The notes: generated by a model not told the origin, from the letters alone. A stretch of DNA of 64,000 nucleotides from Aralia elata (GCA_034770075.1 CM068384.1:92468720-92532719); one strand, 5' to 3'. Positions 33,517 through 46,455 are shown, counted from the first letter of the stretch. Translations and numbers: made by a program.

Positions 33517-34842
33517 TGATGGAGTAATCAGATTTGAAGGAAGAATTTGGGTTCCGTCAATACCGAAGCTAAAAGAAAACATTTTGCAAGAGGCCTATTG
33601 TTCGAGGTACTCGATTCATTCTGGAAGTACAAAGATGTATCAAGACCTCCGACAATATTTTTTGTAGCCAAATATGAAAAGAGAAGTCGTGGAATGCATC
33701 AATAGATGTTTGACCTGTCAAAGAGTCAAAGCAGAACATCAGAAACCAAGTGGGTTACTCCAACCATTAGAAATTCCTGAATGGAAATGGGAGCACATCA
33801 CGATGGTCTTTGTGGTAGGACTTCCGAATACACAGAAAGGGTTCGATGCTATATGGGTGATAATTGATCGATTAACAAAGTCGGCACACTTTTTGCCAAT
33901 CAAGATCAGATATAACTTAGATCTGTTAGCTAAGCTCTATATCAAGGAAATTATTTTTCGACATGGAGTGCTAATTTCGATTGTGTTAGATAGGGATCCA
34001 AGATTCATATCGAATTTTTGGAGAAGTTTGCAAGAGCATATGGGAACACAGTTGAGGTTGAGTAGAACATACCATCCTCAAACAGGCGGGCAACGTGAAA
34101 GAATAATACAGACTCTAGAGGATATGCTATGAGCCTTATTATGGACTTCAAGGGAAGTTGGGACGACCACTTACCTCAAAAAGAGTTTGCATATAACAAT
34201 AGTTATCACGCTAGTATAGGCATGCCGCCTTACAAAGCGTTATACGGAAGAAAGTGCAGGACACCACTATGCTAGGATGAGGTAGGAGAGCGTCGTTTGC
34301 TAGGACCAGAGTTGGTACAGCAAACTGCAGAGATTGTTAAGGTGATACGTACGTGGTTAATAACTGCTCAAGATCGACAGAAAAAGTATGCAGATCAGCA
34401 TAGGTAGAAAAGATATTTTGAAGTCGGATCGAACGTATTTCTGAAAGTATCTCCATTGAAGGGAAAGATAAGATTTGGAAAGAAAGGAAAGTTTAGTCCT
34501 AGATTCATAAGATCGTTTGAGGTTTTAAGAAGAATAGGAGAGGTAGCCTATAAAGTAGCATTACCTCCAGAATTAGAACACGTTCATAATGTATTTCACG
34601 TGTCGGTCTTACGACCATATAAACCAGATTATAAGCACGTGATAGAATACGAGCCTATACAGTTTGAGAAAGATTTAATATATGAGGAGATTCCTATTCA
34701 GATACTAGATAGGAAAGAGCAAGTTTTGAGGAATAAAACCATACCCTCAGTAAAGGTGTTATGGCGAAACCAGAATGCTGAAAAGGCAACGTGAGAGTTA
34801 AAAGAAAAAATGCGAAAAAACTATCCTCATTTGTTTGAGTAG
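33517..34842 (+). pseudogene. Element B integrase, remainder, and chromodomain-like tail
   Basis: Continues the frame cut at 28646. Zinc-binding residues are seen as IHSGSTKMY and CLTCQ. In the catalytic core the first Asp is lost (ITMVFVVGLP where element A has INMDFVTGLP), while LDRDPRF and RERIIQTLE are retained. TAG or TGA replaces Trp near 33665, 34273 and 34792, and a frameshift follows EDML at about 34130. The tail HNVFHVSVLRPYKPDYKHVI and IQILDRKEQVLRNKTIPSVK is the same type as in element A. The frame ends with TAG at 34840, about 50 bp before the right LTR. Confidence 0.9.
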
Positions 34843-34875
34843 TTTTGTTTTGCGATTTTGGGGACGGAATCTTTA

Positions 34876-34889
34876 TAAGGGGAAAATAA
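34876..34889 (+). other. Polypurine tract, element B
   Basis: TAAGGGGAAAATAA immediately precedes the right LTR. Confidence 0.75.
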
Positions 34890-37511
34890 TGTATCGATTT
34901 GAAATTTTCAGATAATAAAGATTTAATAAATTAAAATTTTATTTTAATGATATATTATATTGTATTGTATGTGTGATTACGTGCGATATAATATGTTGAT
35001 GTATAAATATGTTAAATATAATAATTTATATTTATTTTATTTAATAAATTGTTATAAGCAATTTATCATGCGAAAGAAATAAAATTATTATTTTATTTAA
35101 TGTATTATACTGCTTTTATGAATAATTGCGGTACGATGTATGTGTAGAATGTAATGTGATAAATATATTAAAAATATATTTATTACGTAAATAATTTCGT
35201 GAAGTAAGTTATAATGTGGAAAAGGTATCAGTGTGGATATTAAAATGATTTATGGTAAATAAATTATTTTAATATAATAAATTTATTTATTAAATAAAAT
35301 ATTTTTTATTTAATAAATAGCTTCCATTTTTATGGAAAAGATTTTTGGTATGTTCGTTATAATTTTTAATGTATTTTATATTGATATAAAATACAAGTAC
35401 GCGTTACGCAATAAACACGAAAGGTATAAAAATTATATTGTCATATGAGTATACGGTAGATATATTAAATATATATCATATAAGTGATACATATGTGCAT
35501 GTGCGGTATGTAAATACATGTATAATATAGTATGTGTAATATGTATGTACTATAATATGTTAAATGCTTGTATATATGATATGGGTAACTTCCAAGTAAA
35601 CTGAACCAAGTTATCAAGCTACAAAGCATGAGCTATGATACTAAGTAACGTAAAGGCTGAGACTTAATAGTTGAAGCTGGAGCTGGCATTAGATTAGGAA
35701 AATAGCCTTAACACCTCAACTAACCTACTTTACGTATTAAGCAAGAATAGATGTCTATATATATAACCAAGCTTCATCCTCAATTCTTCAGTGAATAACT
35801 ATCAGTTTATATTATCTAAACATAAGAATCTATCCATTCCCAATTAGCATGGAGATATCCAGCGAAGTAAAGGAATTTTATTGAAAGACTAAATTAGAAA
35901 AGAGGTTAAAGCAAGTCTAGCTAGAATCCATCAACTGAAGAGGTAAATCCACATATTCATATCATGGTCAAATAGTGAAATAGCTATTGATTACCTCTAA
36001 AAGACTTGTAAAGTGATGAATTGTATTATGTGGAGTATTTCTTGCTTATTAAGTTGTTAGATTAATGTTCCCTAAATATTTGATGTTATGTTCAAGAGAA
36101 AATATATTGTTTCAATTCTTAGAAGCTAAAATTAAAAACTGAATTTGAAACATATGAATCGTATTTGATAACAAGCAAGGTTAAGTCACTGGGTTGTTTA
36201 ACAAAAACACTATGATTTTAAATCAAGCATGGATTCCAAGATTTTTATAGAATCAAATGGATTTTAAAATTAAAATCATGGAAATACAACTAAAATGAGC
36301 ATGAGTATGAACTAAAATCATATACTTGGTTAACGCTTATATGGGTGGCTATTTATATGTGTTACTTATGACTAATTGAATTATGTGCATAAGTGTATAT
36401 AGGTAATGTTGTCTATATGTATGATTGATATAGGATTTGAGAAAGAAGTTTAAATTGAGCTAAATTATAAGTGTAGCCACAAAAGAGGCAAGTATCCTAA
36501 ACCTTTGCATTTACTTTATGCAATGGATCATTGAGTAAACAAGTATATGAATTTTACTCTTTTATTAAACAAGTAACCTGTTCTGGTTATGTTATGCAAT
36601 AAGTGCGAACTTTGTTTCTTTATATTCAAAGTAGTAGGACTTTTTATTCCAATCAGCTTCAAGAAAGGATAGTAGCATGTTGTTTGATGAATTTCAATAT
36701 ACATGTGCAGATTTAAAGCTGTCTAAGCCACTTGTTTCGGCTAGACATAAGATCTAATTATTTCAATTCTTTTACATTAAGTCTTGAAAGATTATTGTTG
36801 AGCTGTCCATCCATTTTGTTGTTGGTTTGGACTCCAGACTGAGTAAGAACATCCCTAGCTTGTGAAGATTTTATGTTGCGTCCTGGAGACGGTGACGATG
36901 AACACCAATGATATTCTATTAGATAGTATTAATCAATACAGGGCATAACGGGTTGATCACCCACCGTGCCCGTATGACCAGACGGTTCACAGATGAATTT
37001 CTGATCTAACCTTTTCAAGAAAAGAAAATGAATGTGCATGGTCTTGTGACCACTCAGCATGTAAAAGTCAGGATGTTGTTTCAAAAATGCAAACAAGACA
37101 TGTTTCAGTTTCTTTACAGTTTTGTTTCACTGTTAAAGCATATCTTAGAGAAAACATTTATTTTCTTGCACAAGTTATTATTAATTGCTATTACTTGCTG
37201 AGCAATTGAATGCTCATTCTTACTTTGAATATAAATGTTTTCAGCTAATCAAGGCCCTGTAAAGGGATCAGGTAAAGATAAGGGCAAAAGCAAGCTCAAT
37301 GAATGAACATAGATTGTTATTTGTAATAGATAGACTTACGTACTATAATTACAATAACTATCATGTAATGTATTCAGTAAAGGTCACCGTACTTGGGTTA
37401 GAAAGACTCTGATGTAATAATTTCATTATGTTTAATAATAAGTAGCTTGAATGAATGGTATCGTGTAGCATCAAGTACAAGTTTTAAGTACCAGAATTTA
37501 GGGGCGTCACA
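34890..37511 (+). repeat. Element B right (3') LTR
   Basis: 2,622 bp, uninterrupted. It is the reference for the empty CACTA site in the left copy. It is followed by the AAGAC duplication. Confidence 0.93.
35754..35765 (+). promoter_or_regulatory. LTR TATA box, element B (intact copy)
   Basis: CTATATATATAACC context followed by CATCCTCAATTC about 25 bp downstream, a plausible start site. In the left LTR the CACTA lies inside this same motif. Confidence 0.6.
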
Positions 37512-37735
37512 AAGACGTTGATTGATGGAGTATTCACAGACAAGATGAATGCAATCTGCTAAAAGGGAACCAAAAATAGAATATACAATGTGGTCTATAT
37601 GAGAATATGCCTTTGAAACTAGAAAATCCACTACAAAGTTTCTATGTATGTATATGTGATTAACGGATGTCAATTGAATCAAAGACTGACAACGATGAAT
37701 TGTATATGCAGAGGACCAAGTTGGAGAACATTTAT
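37512..37735. other. AAGAC duplication (37512-37516) and spacer
   Basis: The right copy of the element B duplication is followed by 219 bp without recognised features. The last five bases (TTTAT, 37731-37735) are the probable target duplication of the copia element. Confidence 0.6.
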
Positions 37736-38928
37736 TGAAAGTAGTATCGCACACAAGCTAATCATATTTGATATGATGTAACATATACTTTGTAATCTTA
37801 TTCGGTTATTAAAGGCATTTTACATTATCTACATGGTGCTGTTATATTAAATGTGATAAACCCATAGTTTTGAGCAATACTTTTAGAATCATGATGGTGA
37901 TCATGCTAATGAGATCTAAATTCTAGATAGCTCACAAACTAAAATCGTTCCTAATCGTTGGATTACTAAAAAGGGGATTAATGAATCCGGATAGATTAGT
38001 ACATACGTTGCTTGTTCTTAGGAAGAGGATAATTGATCTCATAATCATTTGTGTTGAGACACTAAAGCAAGTATGCAGGTGCTTATTAGAGAATAAGTAC
38101 ACTGAACGTGGCTCGCTAAGGAATACCTAATGGAGTCTTACTCGCCTATCAATAGGAATTCCTCTAGTCATAGTAGTACAAGTGATCCTTGGACTTGAGA
38201 TCATCATAGTATCTTGTGTATGATGAGTTATACTTTGACATGTCCCTTAATACCTTTAGGGTATAACAAAGGGTATGATTGGGTATAATAAGTTGTACAT
38301 GGAGATAGGTGAATGATCAACAAAGAATCTACCACGTCTAGTAAAAGATGTGAATGTCCTATGTGATTCGATAAATGACAACTCAGTAGTCCTTGGCCAA
38401 GGCAGAATGAAATTAGAAAGGAGTTTCTAATTTGCATTAATCAGAGTTGTGCATTTGGGAATCGAAATACATATAATTAAATAAAATAAGACTTGACAGT
38501 AAATCCAAGTCTTATATTTAATTGGGACATTGTATGGTAGAATGATTGAATTGTACGGTAACTATGCACTGAAAGGTTCTTTTGTGATTAATGTTGAAAT
38601 CTTTATTATTTGGAAAGTCGTTGATCGCTAAAGGGGCTTACCCTTATTGTAGAATAAATATTATTTATTTAAATGAATTAAATAGTTTAATTTATTTATT
38701 TAAATATAATTAGAATTATTCTAATTGATTTATTCACAACCGGTTTAATATGGAGAACCTAAAGGGTCACACCGCAAAAGAAAAATATTTGTTTAAGAAG
38801 TAAATGACATAATTGTAATAATAAGTTAAGTGTATTTAATTTAATCTATGGAGATAGAATAAATTAATAGCTTAATATTTATTATTTAATATTTTTGAAA
38901 TATTAAATATAAATTAATAAGAGGAGTC

Positions 38929-38959
<31 letters not shown>

Positions 38960-39535
38960 TACTATTATTTAATTCCTAATAGGGATTGAGAATTAATTAA
39001 TAGAAGTACTCTCTCATGAATTCCTAATTGGATTAGGAGCATAATTAATTAAAGAAGTTTAATATAATAGAAACCCTAATCCTAAATAGTTTAGGGAAGG
39101 GTTTTCCTACATCTATAAATAAGAGAAGTCTTATCAAAGATTAGGGTTACACACTCTTGCATTAGATTGTGGAGAGTACTTGCAATTTCTATAGAGATAG
39201 AAACTAAGGTTTTGCCAACACCATCTTCTTGAACAACTATTATTCCTTGGTGGATCACCTCTAGAGGCCAAACACTTGGGTGACTAATGTTGATCAAGCG
39301 AAAGAATTTAGTCGGTGGAATTCAAGGAGAACGCGAAGGAATTGGAGGTGAACTTGTACCCGATGAAGCTTTGATTCACGAGGTATAATTCTCTATCTCT
39401 TTCGTTAATTGATAATTGAACACAAGGAAAGATCATGGTGATGGTTTGTATGAAAAAATTTAAAATCCGTTTTATCACGCTTCCGCCCTATTAATATAAT
39501 TAGATTGCATGCTTGCGTTATATACAAACCTAACA
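37736..39535 (+). repeat. Copia left (5') LTR
   Basis: 1,800 bp, TGAAAGTAGT...CCTAACA, with a TATA box (CATCTATAAATAAGAG, about 39112) and a TTA/ACT microsatellite at about 38930-38970. Confidence 0.95.
39110..39120 (+). promoter_or_regulatory. Copia LTR TATA box
   Basis: CTATAAATA in the left LTR, repeated at about 46024 in the right LTR. The start site is probably near the TTACACACTC at about 39145. Confidence 0.6.
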
Positions 39536-39536
39536 G

Positions 39537-39549
39537 TGGTATCAGAGCC
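39537..39549 (+). other. Primer-binding site, copia
   Basis: TGGTATCAGAGCC one base after the LTR; complementary to initiator methionine tRNA. Confidence 0.95.
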
Positions 39550-41205
39550 TAATCCTTGTGTTAATTATTGATTTTGATGATTCCATGTATGAATTGATAT
39601 GCGATACAATCGGATTTTGGGCAGAAATTTTTTTTCCTGAATCTGCATCGCAGCGCGGCCGCGCCCGAACCCAGAACACGTTTCTGGGGGTGTAGCGCGG
39701 CCTCGCCGCTCCTAGTTCAATTTGGAACGCGGTCGCGCCGGTATGAAGAGTCTGAATTTTTTTTGTTTTTCTCAATTAATATAAATGGTTTATTTAATTG
39801 ATAAAAGTTTAAAATGAAGATGTTTATTTTATCTAAAATATGATTTCAGATTGCTAAAATTAAAGGAGTTTAATTTAGATTTGGTTTTTTGATTAAAATA
39901 AAAGAGTTTATTTTGTTTGAAAAAGTAAATATTAGCAAAACTTTTGCCCATTAATTGATATCAATGCATATATGGAAGGGTTTTATTATTCATGAGATGA
40001 ATGTTATTTATTGATGCATATAGAGATATGTATGATAATAAATAGGGATTGATTATGGACAATTGATCAATGTGTGATTGGAATTATTTTAGAGGATGCT
40101 TGAATGTATGGGTTTTTATAAATGGGGTCTGTGTACCTCATTTTCTCTAGTTTTTCTTGATGTAAATTCTATCTTCCTCCTATATACTTCCCCTTGACTG
40201 CTGATCAAGGTTTTTATTTATTGTAAATACTATATGTAATAGGATTAGTTAGAATTATTTTGAAGAATTGGAGACAAAGGAGCAAGGAGCGCTTGAAAAC
40301 CCGTTTGTAATGGAGCTCGGGTTTAAATGTAATAGTTATATTTAAATTTAATTCTTGCACGTTAGGTTTGACCTTTTGGTTCACTTGGTGGCTCTAGTGA
40401 ACCAAACTAGAATAAAAGTTCATAATCAATCCGGGTAGAATATAGTATTCTATATGTGCATGATTAATATATATATATATATATATATATTATCCAACAT
40501 GTTTCGCATGTTAAATAATATGACGCGTATATTTATATATATATGTGCATGCGCGCTAAACAAGATGAGACTAATAATAATAAACCCTCAAAGAAATTAT
40601 ATTAAGTCCTAAGCGTTCAAAAATATTCGGAATATCGAACGTCGCCTTCTAGCATGGTAAAGCAATAGAGTATTAAATATTTAATATGAGTTTGTTGTGT
40701 CACCACAAGACAAGTATTAAATATTTAAGATTTCTCTTATCACATTTAATGCTTATTAAGGAATTGAACATTATTGTTTTGTTGTGTCACCACAAGGACA
40801 GTATTTTTCTCTTCACATATATGGAAGTGCTAGGATGGACTTAACTTAGATAATTTTGATTCGGATGTATCACCACGTGATCAAAATAATCTAAGAGACA
40901 AAATACAAGGAGTTACATAGTGATGTAATTGACAATAGTTGTCTACCTGTTTACTTATATATCGTTTGTTGTGTCACCACAAGGCTATATACATTTGAAA
41001 TGGGATCCTTATTCTCACTAGCAAATCTTTAATTAGAATTGTCGAACTATATATTGAGGGTAATATAGTTTGATGAAAATAGTGGCAGATACCAATTTAA
41101 AATAAAGACCTAATTTATTTTGGTAATTAATAAAATGAATGTATGCTAAAATATTGTTAATTCATTTACAGAATTTTATAATGTCTAAATTACTATCACT
41201 GCGGA
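39550..41205 (+). other. Copia untranslated leader, 1.65 kb
   Basis: A long region without coding potential between the primer-binding site and gag. It holds a GC-rich block at 39650-39740 (GCGCGGCCGCGCCCG and two related GCGCGGCC / GCGGTCGCG motifs), an AT microsatellite (40467-40491) and four hairpins listed separately. Confidence 0.7.
40672..41000 (+). other. Four hairpins with a shared TGTCACCAC loop in the copia leader
   Basis: GTTGTGTCACCACAAG occurs at about 40694, 40791 and 40969; a diverged form, TGTATCACCACGTG, is at 40866. TTGTG and CACAA pair around TCAC. The outer stems differ in sequence but still pair: TTAAATATTTAATA with TATTAAATATTTAA around the first, and CTTAGATAATTTTGAT with ATCAAAATAATCTAAG (one mismatch) around the third. 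The second and fourth have shorter stems with bulges. Confidence 0.6.
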
Positions 41206-42030
41206 GCATATTAGATGTTAATTAACCGAATCAAATAAAACCGATTGGTTAAGGAATCTGAGAATAGTTCTCAAATTTGAAAAGCTATCTTATGTCTTTA
41301 ATATGCCTATCCCTGCAATAGTTGCAGACAATGCCTTTGAGGAAGAGATTGCTATTTTTAGAAAGTGGCAAGATGATTCATAGTTGGCTCAGTGCATCGT
41401 GCTTGCATCCATGAGTAACGAGCTTCAGCGTTAGCATGAAACTATGGATGCTCCTACTATACTCCTACATCTTCAAGGAGTTGAATGGTGAAGAAAGTAG
41501 GACTATTAGATATCAGATATCTAAGGAGCTCTTCCAATCTAGAATAACCGATGGCACTACAGTATAGACAAATGTCCTCAAAATAATCAATCTGATTGAA
41601 CAATTGAGACAACTGGGTTTTGTAATGGATGGAGAGTTGATCCAAGATTTGATCTTGCAGTCACTCCTGGACTCTTTCTCACAATTTATTGTGAATTTCC
41701 GCATGAACAAGCTATATGTCAGCCTGCCTGAGTAGCTTAAACATGTTGAAAACTGTAAAGAGTCACTTTTCAACCAAGAAAGACCAAGTCTTACTGGTAG
41801 ATGATTCTTCTAGGATGCGGAAGAGGGCCAAAGGATCTTCTTAAAAGAAAAACAATTCAAAGAATGTATAAGGAAATGCAATAACTAAGGGTACTAAGAA
41901 CAAAACTGATACAGATAGCAAAAGAGTTTGCTTCCACTGCAATAAGCCTGGACACTGGAAAGGAAACTGTAAAGAGCATCTTGCAGAGACTAACCAGAAG
42001 AAGCTTAGTGAAGCTTCGGTTACAGATATA
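41206..42030 (+). pseudogene. Copia gag with zinc knuckle
   Basis: Begins with the plant copia gag signature TDWLRNLRIVLKFEKLSYVF (about 41239-41298). The rest of the capsid region is spread over several frames between 41310 and 41830 (for example LIQDLILQSLLDSFSQFIVN). An intact zinc knuckle CFHCNKPGHWKGNC lies at about 41934-41975. Stops and frameshifts are numerous. The start codon is not clear. Confidence 0.82.
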
Positions 42031-44640
42031 GGTTTGTTCATCATTGAAATAAATCTTTCTGTAAGTCAAGGTTCTACTTGGGTATTGGATACGGCTATAG
42101 TTCTCATGTATGCAATCCAATACAGAGACTAAGCAGAAGTAGAAAGCTAAACAAAGAGTAAGTAATCTTACGTGTGGAGAATGGAGCAATGGTTGCTACA
42201 TTAGCCGTAGGAACTTATAGCTTAGCGTTGTCTACGGGCAAGTCTATTAAGTTAATAAGTTGTTATTATGTTCCAGTTCTCTTTAGAAACATTATTACTT
42301 TCATTGTTGGACAAGAAAAGTTCTGGTATTATATTTAAGAACGATTGTTGTTTTACTTATAATGATAATGTTTTGCATGAAACTGGAAGATTACTTAATG
42401 GAGTTTGTAAACTTGATTCACATGAAAAAAAAATAATTTTGAAAATTGAACAAACTAGTAAAAAGAAAAAGGAGATGATCATTCAAAGAGTTGAATATGT
42501 GTATTTGATAAAATATAAGTCTGAATCATTTTAAAGGTTCAAAGAATTCAGAAGTGAAACAAATGAAAAAGTATTAAGATTCTTTGATCATATCGAACAA
42601 GGAATACTTGTGCAATGAGTTTCTATATCATCTCAAAATAGTATTTTCTCATAATAGACGACGCTTCATGATACGTAATAATTTATTAGTGTATCTAAAA
42701 GGAGAAATTGTACCTTGTTGGACATGGTGCGGTCCATAATAATTTTTACCGACATTCTAGTATCCATATGAGGTTATGCCCTAGAAACGGCTGCATATCT
42801 ACAAAATAAAGTAACCTCAAAATTCAGCCCCAAGATTCTATAAAAGTTATGGATAGGGAGGATTCCTAGTCTTAAGTATGTTAAGATAAGGGTTGTCCAA
42901 CTTATGTGAAAAGGTTTCAAAAAAATAAGTTTGGGACAAAATTTGACAAGTGCAGATTTGTGGGATATCTTAAAAAGGGTTTAGGATATTATTATTATAA
43001 TCCTTCATGCTGCCTTCTTCGATAAAGGTGTTTATCATTGAATGAGCTAGTGGGAGGAGGATAATAGATCTTGAAGGAGTTCAAGAACCACAAAGTACTA
43101 CAAGTCAAATCGAGGAACCTGTAGATAAACCTAGTGTGCTACAACCGAATCATAAATCTGGAAGAGTACCGAAGATACCTAGGAGGTATGGATTCATCAT
43201 AGAGGATGATGATGAGGTACGCATCATAGAGGATGATGATCTAGTTATATACGATGAGGCTATGAGTAGAAGACACTTAGAGAAATGGCAGATGGCCATG
43301 AAATCCAAAATGGACTTCGTGTATGAGAACCAAGTATAGACTTTGGTGTATATGGGTCTTTAAGAGAAAGACTGGGGCAAATGACAAGGTGAAGACCTAT
43401 AAGACCAGACCTGTTTAAAAGGTTTCAAGTAAAGTCAAGGAGTTGACTGTGATAAAACTTTATTACTGGGTAATGCTCAAGTCCATTTGGATTTTGCTTG
43501 TGATTGTAGCTTATTACGAAATCTGGCAAAATGGATGTGGAGACGTCCTTCCTAAATGAAGACTTGAGGAGAATATGTGTATGAAAAAGCCGAAGGAATT
43601 TGTTTCAAAGGTTGAAGCAAATCGTGTTTCTAAGTTACAATGATCCATTTATGGATTGAAGCAAACATCTCAAAGATGGAACATTCGTTTTGATGAGACA
43701 ATCAAAAGAGTTTGATTTTATCAAAAACGAGAATAAACCTAGTGTGTACAAAAGGGTCAGTGGGAGCACCGTGACATTCTTAGTATTATATGTTGATATA
43801 TTACTGATAAGGAATGACACACCAATGCTACAATCAGTAAAGATAAAATTGTCTAAACATTCCTCCATGAATAACTTGGGAGAAGCATCCTATAAATTGG
43901 GGATATAAATCTATATAGATAGATTTAAAAGGATGTTCGGCTTGACCCAATGAACGTATAATCATTCGATGCTAAAGGCGTTTAGCATGGCAAACTCCAA
44001 GAGAGGTCTCATGATGATGAGCCATGGAGTGTATCTCTATAAAATTATCTCCAATAAAAGAGAGATCACGTGAGTTATTATTATGTATGCAATGAATATA
44101 CAAGGCCTGATGTTGATCTGTCATATTCTGGAGAAGATCACTGTAAGACAGTGATAAACATCTTAAGTACTTAATCGGTATTGAAGATGTGATCATGATT
44201 CGTGGTAGGTCTGAATTAAAACTAGAGGGCTAAACAGACTCAAGTTTTTCAGACTGACAAAGACGATAACAAATCCACTTTAGGGTAAATCGTTACCTTG
44301 AATGGTGGTGCAGTGAATTGGAAATGTTCCAAAATAGCAAAGAGTTGCTGGTTTAGTGACAAAAACAAAGTATATAGTTGTAAATGAAGCTGCAAGTTGA
44401 TTGTTTGGATGAAAAGTTTATCACAGAACTAGGAATAGTTCCTAAGTCTCATCTTGGATTCAAACATGTGTTGCGACACTTTCATTAGATTAGTAGAATC
44501 ATTGAAAGAGAAGTCACTATAGACATAGTGGACTCTCAAGAACAACATTGCATATTCATTTACTAAAGCTTTATCCAAACAACAGGATGATCGTCACTTA
44601 GAGAAGAAGGGTATTAGATACCATGGCGATTGACTTTAGT
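42031..44640 (+). pseudogene. Copia pol: protease, integrase remnant, RT, RNase H
   Basis: Protease WVLDT region at about 42078 (the expected Gly after Asp-Thr is altered) continues into VENGAMVATLAVGTYSLALS. The integrase core is largely lost between 42540 and 43000; ETAAYL at about 42787 and a KCRFVGYLKKGLGYYYY stretch (about 42949) remain. The RT starts at about 43136 (EAMSRRHLEKWQMAMKSKMD). The catalytic YVDD box reads LYVDILLI at about 43790, having lost one Asp. RNase H is recognisable from VTKTKYIVVNEAA (about 44355) to about 44560. The C-terminus lies just before the polypurine tract. Confidence 0.85.
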
Positions 44641-44653
44641 GCAAGTGGGAGAT
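44641..44653 (+). other. Polypurine tract, copia
   Basis: GCAAGTGGGAGAT directly before the right LTR; GTGGGAGAT before TG is usual for plant copia elements. Confidence 0.85.
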
Positions 44654-46455
44654 TGAAAGTAGTATGCACACAAACCAATCATATTTGATATGATGTAACA
44701 TATACTTTGTAATCTTATTCGGTTATTAAAGGCATTTTACATTATCTACATGGTGCTGTTATATTAAATGTGATAAACCCATAGTTTTGAGCAATACTTT
44801 TAGAATCATGATGGTGATCATGCTAATGAGATCTAAATTCTAGATAGCTCACAAACTAAAATCGTTCCTAATCGTTGGATTACTAAAAAGGGGATTAGTG
44901 AATCCGGATAGATTAGTACATACGTTGCTTGTTCTTAGGAAGAGGATGATTGATCTCATAATCATTTGTGTTGAGACACTAAAGCAAGTATGCCGGTGCT
45001 TATTAGAGAATAAGTACACTGAACGTGGCTCGCTAAGGAATACCTAATGGAGTCTTACTCGCCTGTCAATAGGAATTCCTCTAGTCATAGTAGTACAAGT
45101 GATCTTTGGACTTGAGATCATCATAGTATCTTGTGTATGATGAGTTATACTTTGACATGTCCCTTAATACCTTTAGGGTATAACAAAGGGTATGATTGGG
45201 TATAATAAGTTGTACATGGAGATAGGTGAATGATCAACAAAGAATCTACCACGTCTAGTAAAAGATGTGAATGTCCTATGTGATTCGATAAATGACAACT
45301 CAGTAGTCCTTGGCCAAGGCAGAATGAAATTAGAAAGGAGTTTCTAATTTGCATTAATCAGAGTTGTGCATTTGGGAATCGAAATACATATAATTAAATA
45401 AAATAAGACTTGACAGTAAATCCATGTCTTATATTTAATTGGGACATTATATGGTAGAAGGATTGAATTGTACGGTAACTATGCACTGAAAGGTTCTTTT
45501 GTGATTAATGTTGAAATCTTTATTATTTGAAAAGTCATTGATCGCTAAAGGGGCTTACCCTTATTGTAGAATAAATATTATTTATTTAAATGAATTAAAT
45601 AGTTTAATTTATTTATTTAAATATAATTAGAATTGTTCTAATTGATTTATTCACAATCGGTTTAATATGGAGAACCTAAAGGGTCACACCGCACAAGAAA
45701 AATATTTGTTTAAGAAGTAAATGACATAATTGTAATAATAAGTTAAGTGTATTTAATTTAATCTATGGAGATAGAATAAATTAATAGCTTAATATTTATT
45801 ATTTAATATTTTGGAAATATTAAATATAAATTAATAAGAGGAGTCTTATTATTATTATTATTATTACTATTACTATTATTTAATTCCTAATAGGGATTGA
45901 GAATTAATTAATAGAAGTACTCTCTCATGAATTCCTAATTGGATTAGGAGCATAATTAATTAAAGAAGTTTAATTATAATAGAAACTCTAATCCTAAATA
46001 GTTTAGGGAAGGGTTTTCCTACATCTATAAATAAGAGAAGTCTTATCATAGATTAGGGTTACACACTCTTGCATTAGATTGTGGAGAGTACTTGCCATTT
46101 CTATAGAGATAGAAACTAGGGTTTTGCCAACACTCATCTTCTTGAACAACTATTCTTTCTTGGTGGATCACCTATAGAGACCAAACACTTGGATGGCTAA
46201 CGTTGATCAAGCGAAAGAATTTAGTCGGTGGAATTCAAAGAGAACGCGAAGGAATTGGAGGTTAACTTGTACCCGAGGAAGTTTTGATTCGCGAGGGTAT
46301 AATTCTCTATCTCTATCTCTTTCGTTAATTGATAACTGAACACAAGAAAAGATCATGGTGATGGTTTGTATGAAAAAATTTAAAATCCGTTTTATCACGC
46401 GTCCGCCCTATTTATGTAATTAGATTGCATGCTTGCGTTATATATAAACCTAACA
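44654..46455 (+). repeat. Copia right (3') LTR
   Basis: 1,802 bp, TGAAAGTAGTATG...CCTAACA, then CTTAT. Confidence 0.95.

Larger units (their letters stand above)
17325..37511 (+). mobile_element. Element B: Tekay/Del-type Ty3/gypsy element with two nested CACTAs
   Basis: 20.2 kb between perfect AAGAC duplications. Removing the two nested CACTA elements leaves about 11.1 kb. LTRs start TGTAGCGATTTG / TGTATCGATTTG and end GGGGCGTCACA. The internal part has a primer-binding site, an unusual frame upstream of gag, gag with zinc knuckles, protease, reverse transcriptase, RNase H, integrase and a Tekay-like tail. LTR divergence is roughly 4% by eye. Many nonsense codons and frameshifts, plus the CACTA in the 5' LTR TATA box, make it inactive. 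Confidence 0.95.
37736..46455 (+). mobile_element. Ty1/copia retrotransposon, decayed
   Basis: 8.7 kb. LTRs of 1,800 and 1,802 bp start TGAAAGTAGTAT and end CCTAACA. Flanks are TTTAT and CTTAT, a 5-bp duplication with one mismatch. The primer-binding site TGGTATCAGAGCC (39537) and a polypurine tract (44641-44653) fit. Order of domains is gag, protease, integrase remnant, reverse transcriptase, RNase H, which is the copia order (integrase before RT). LTR divergence is roughly 2% by eye, the lowest of the three full elements, yet the coding part is heavily mutated, so the source copy may already have been defective and mobilised in trans. Confidence 0.93.

Noticed and set aside
37398..37754. 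118-codon minus-strand frame across the end of element B
   Set aside because: It crosses LTR, target duplication and spacer; no motif found. It could hide a host exon, but nothing supports that.
38228..38437. 69-codon minus-strand frame, identical at 45145-45354
   Set aside because: Both copies lie in the copia LTRs, which are nearly identical throughout; no coding evidence.
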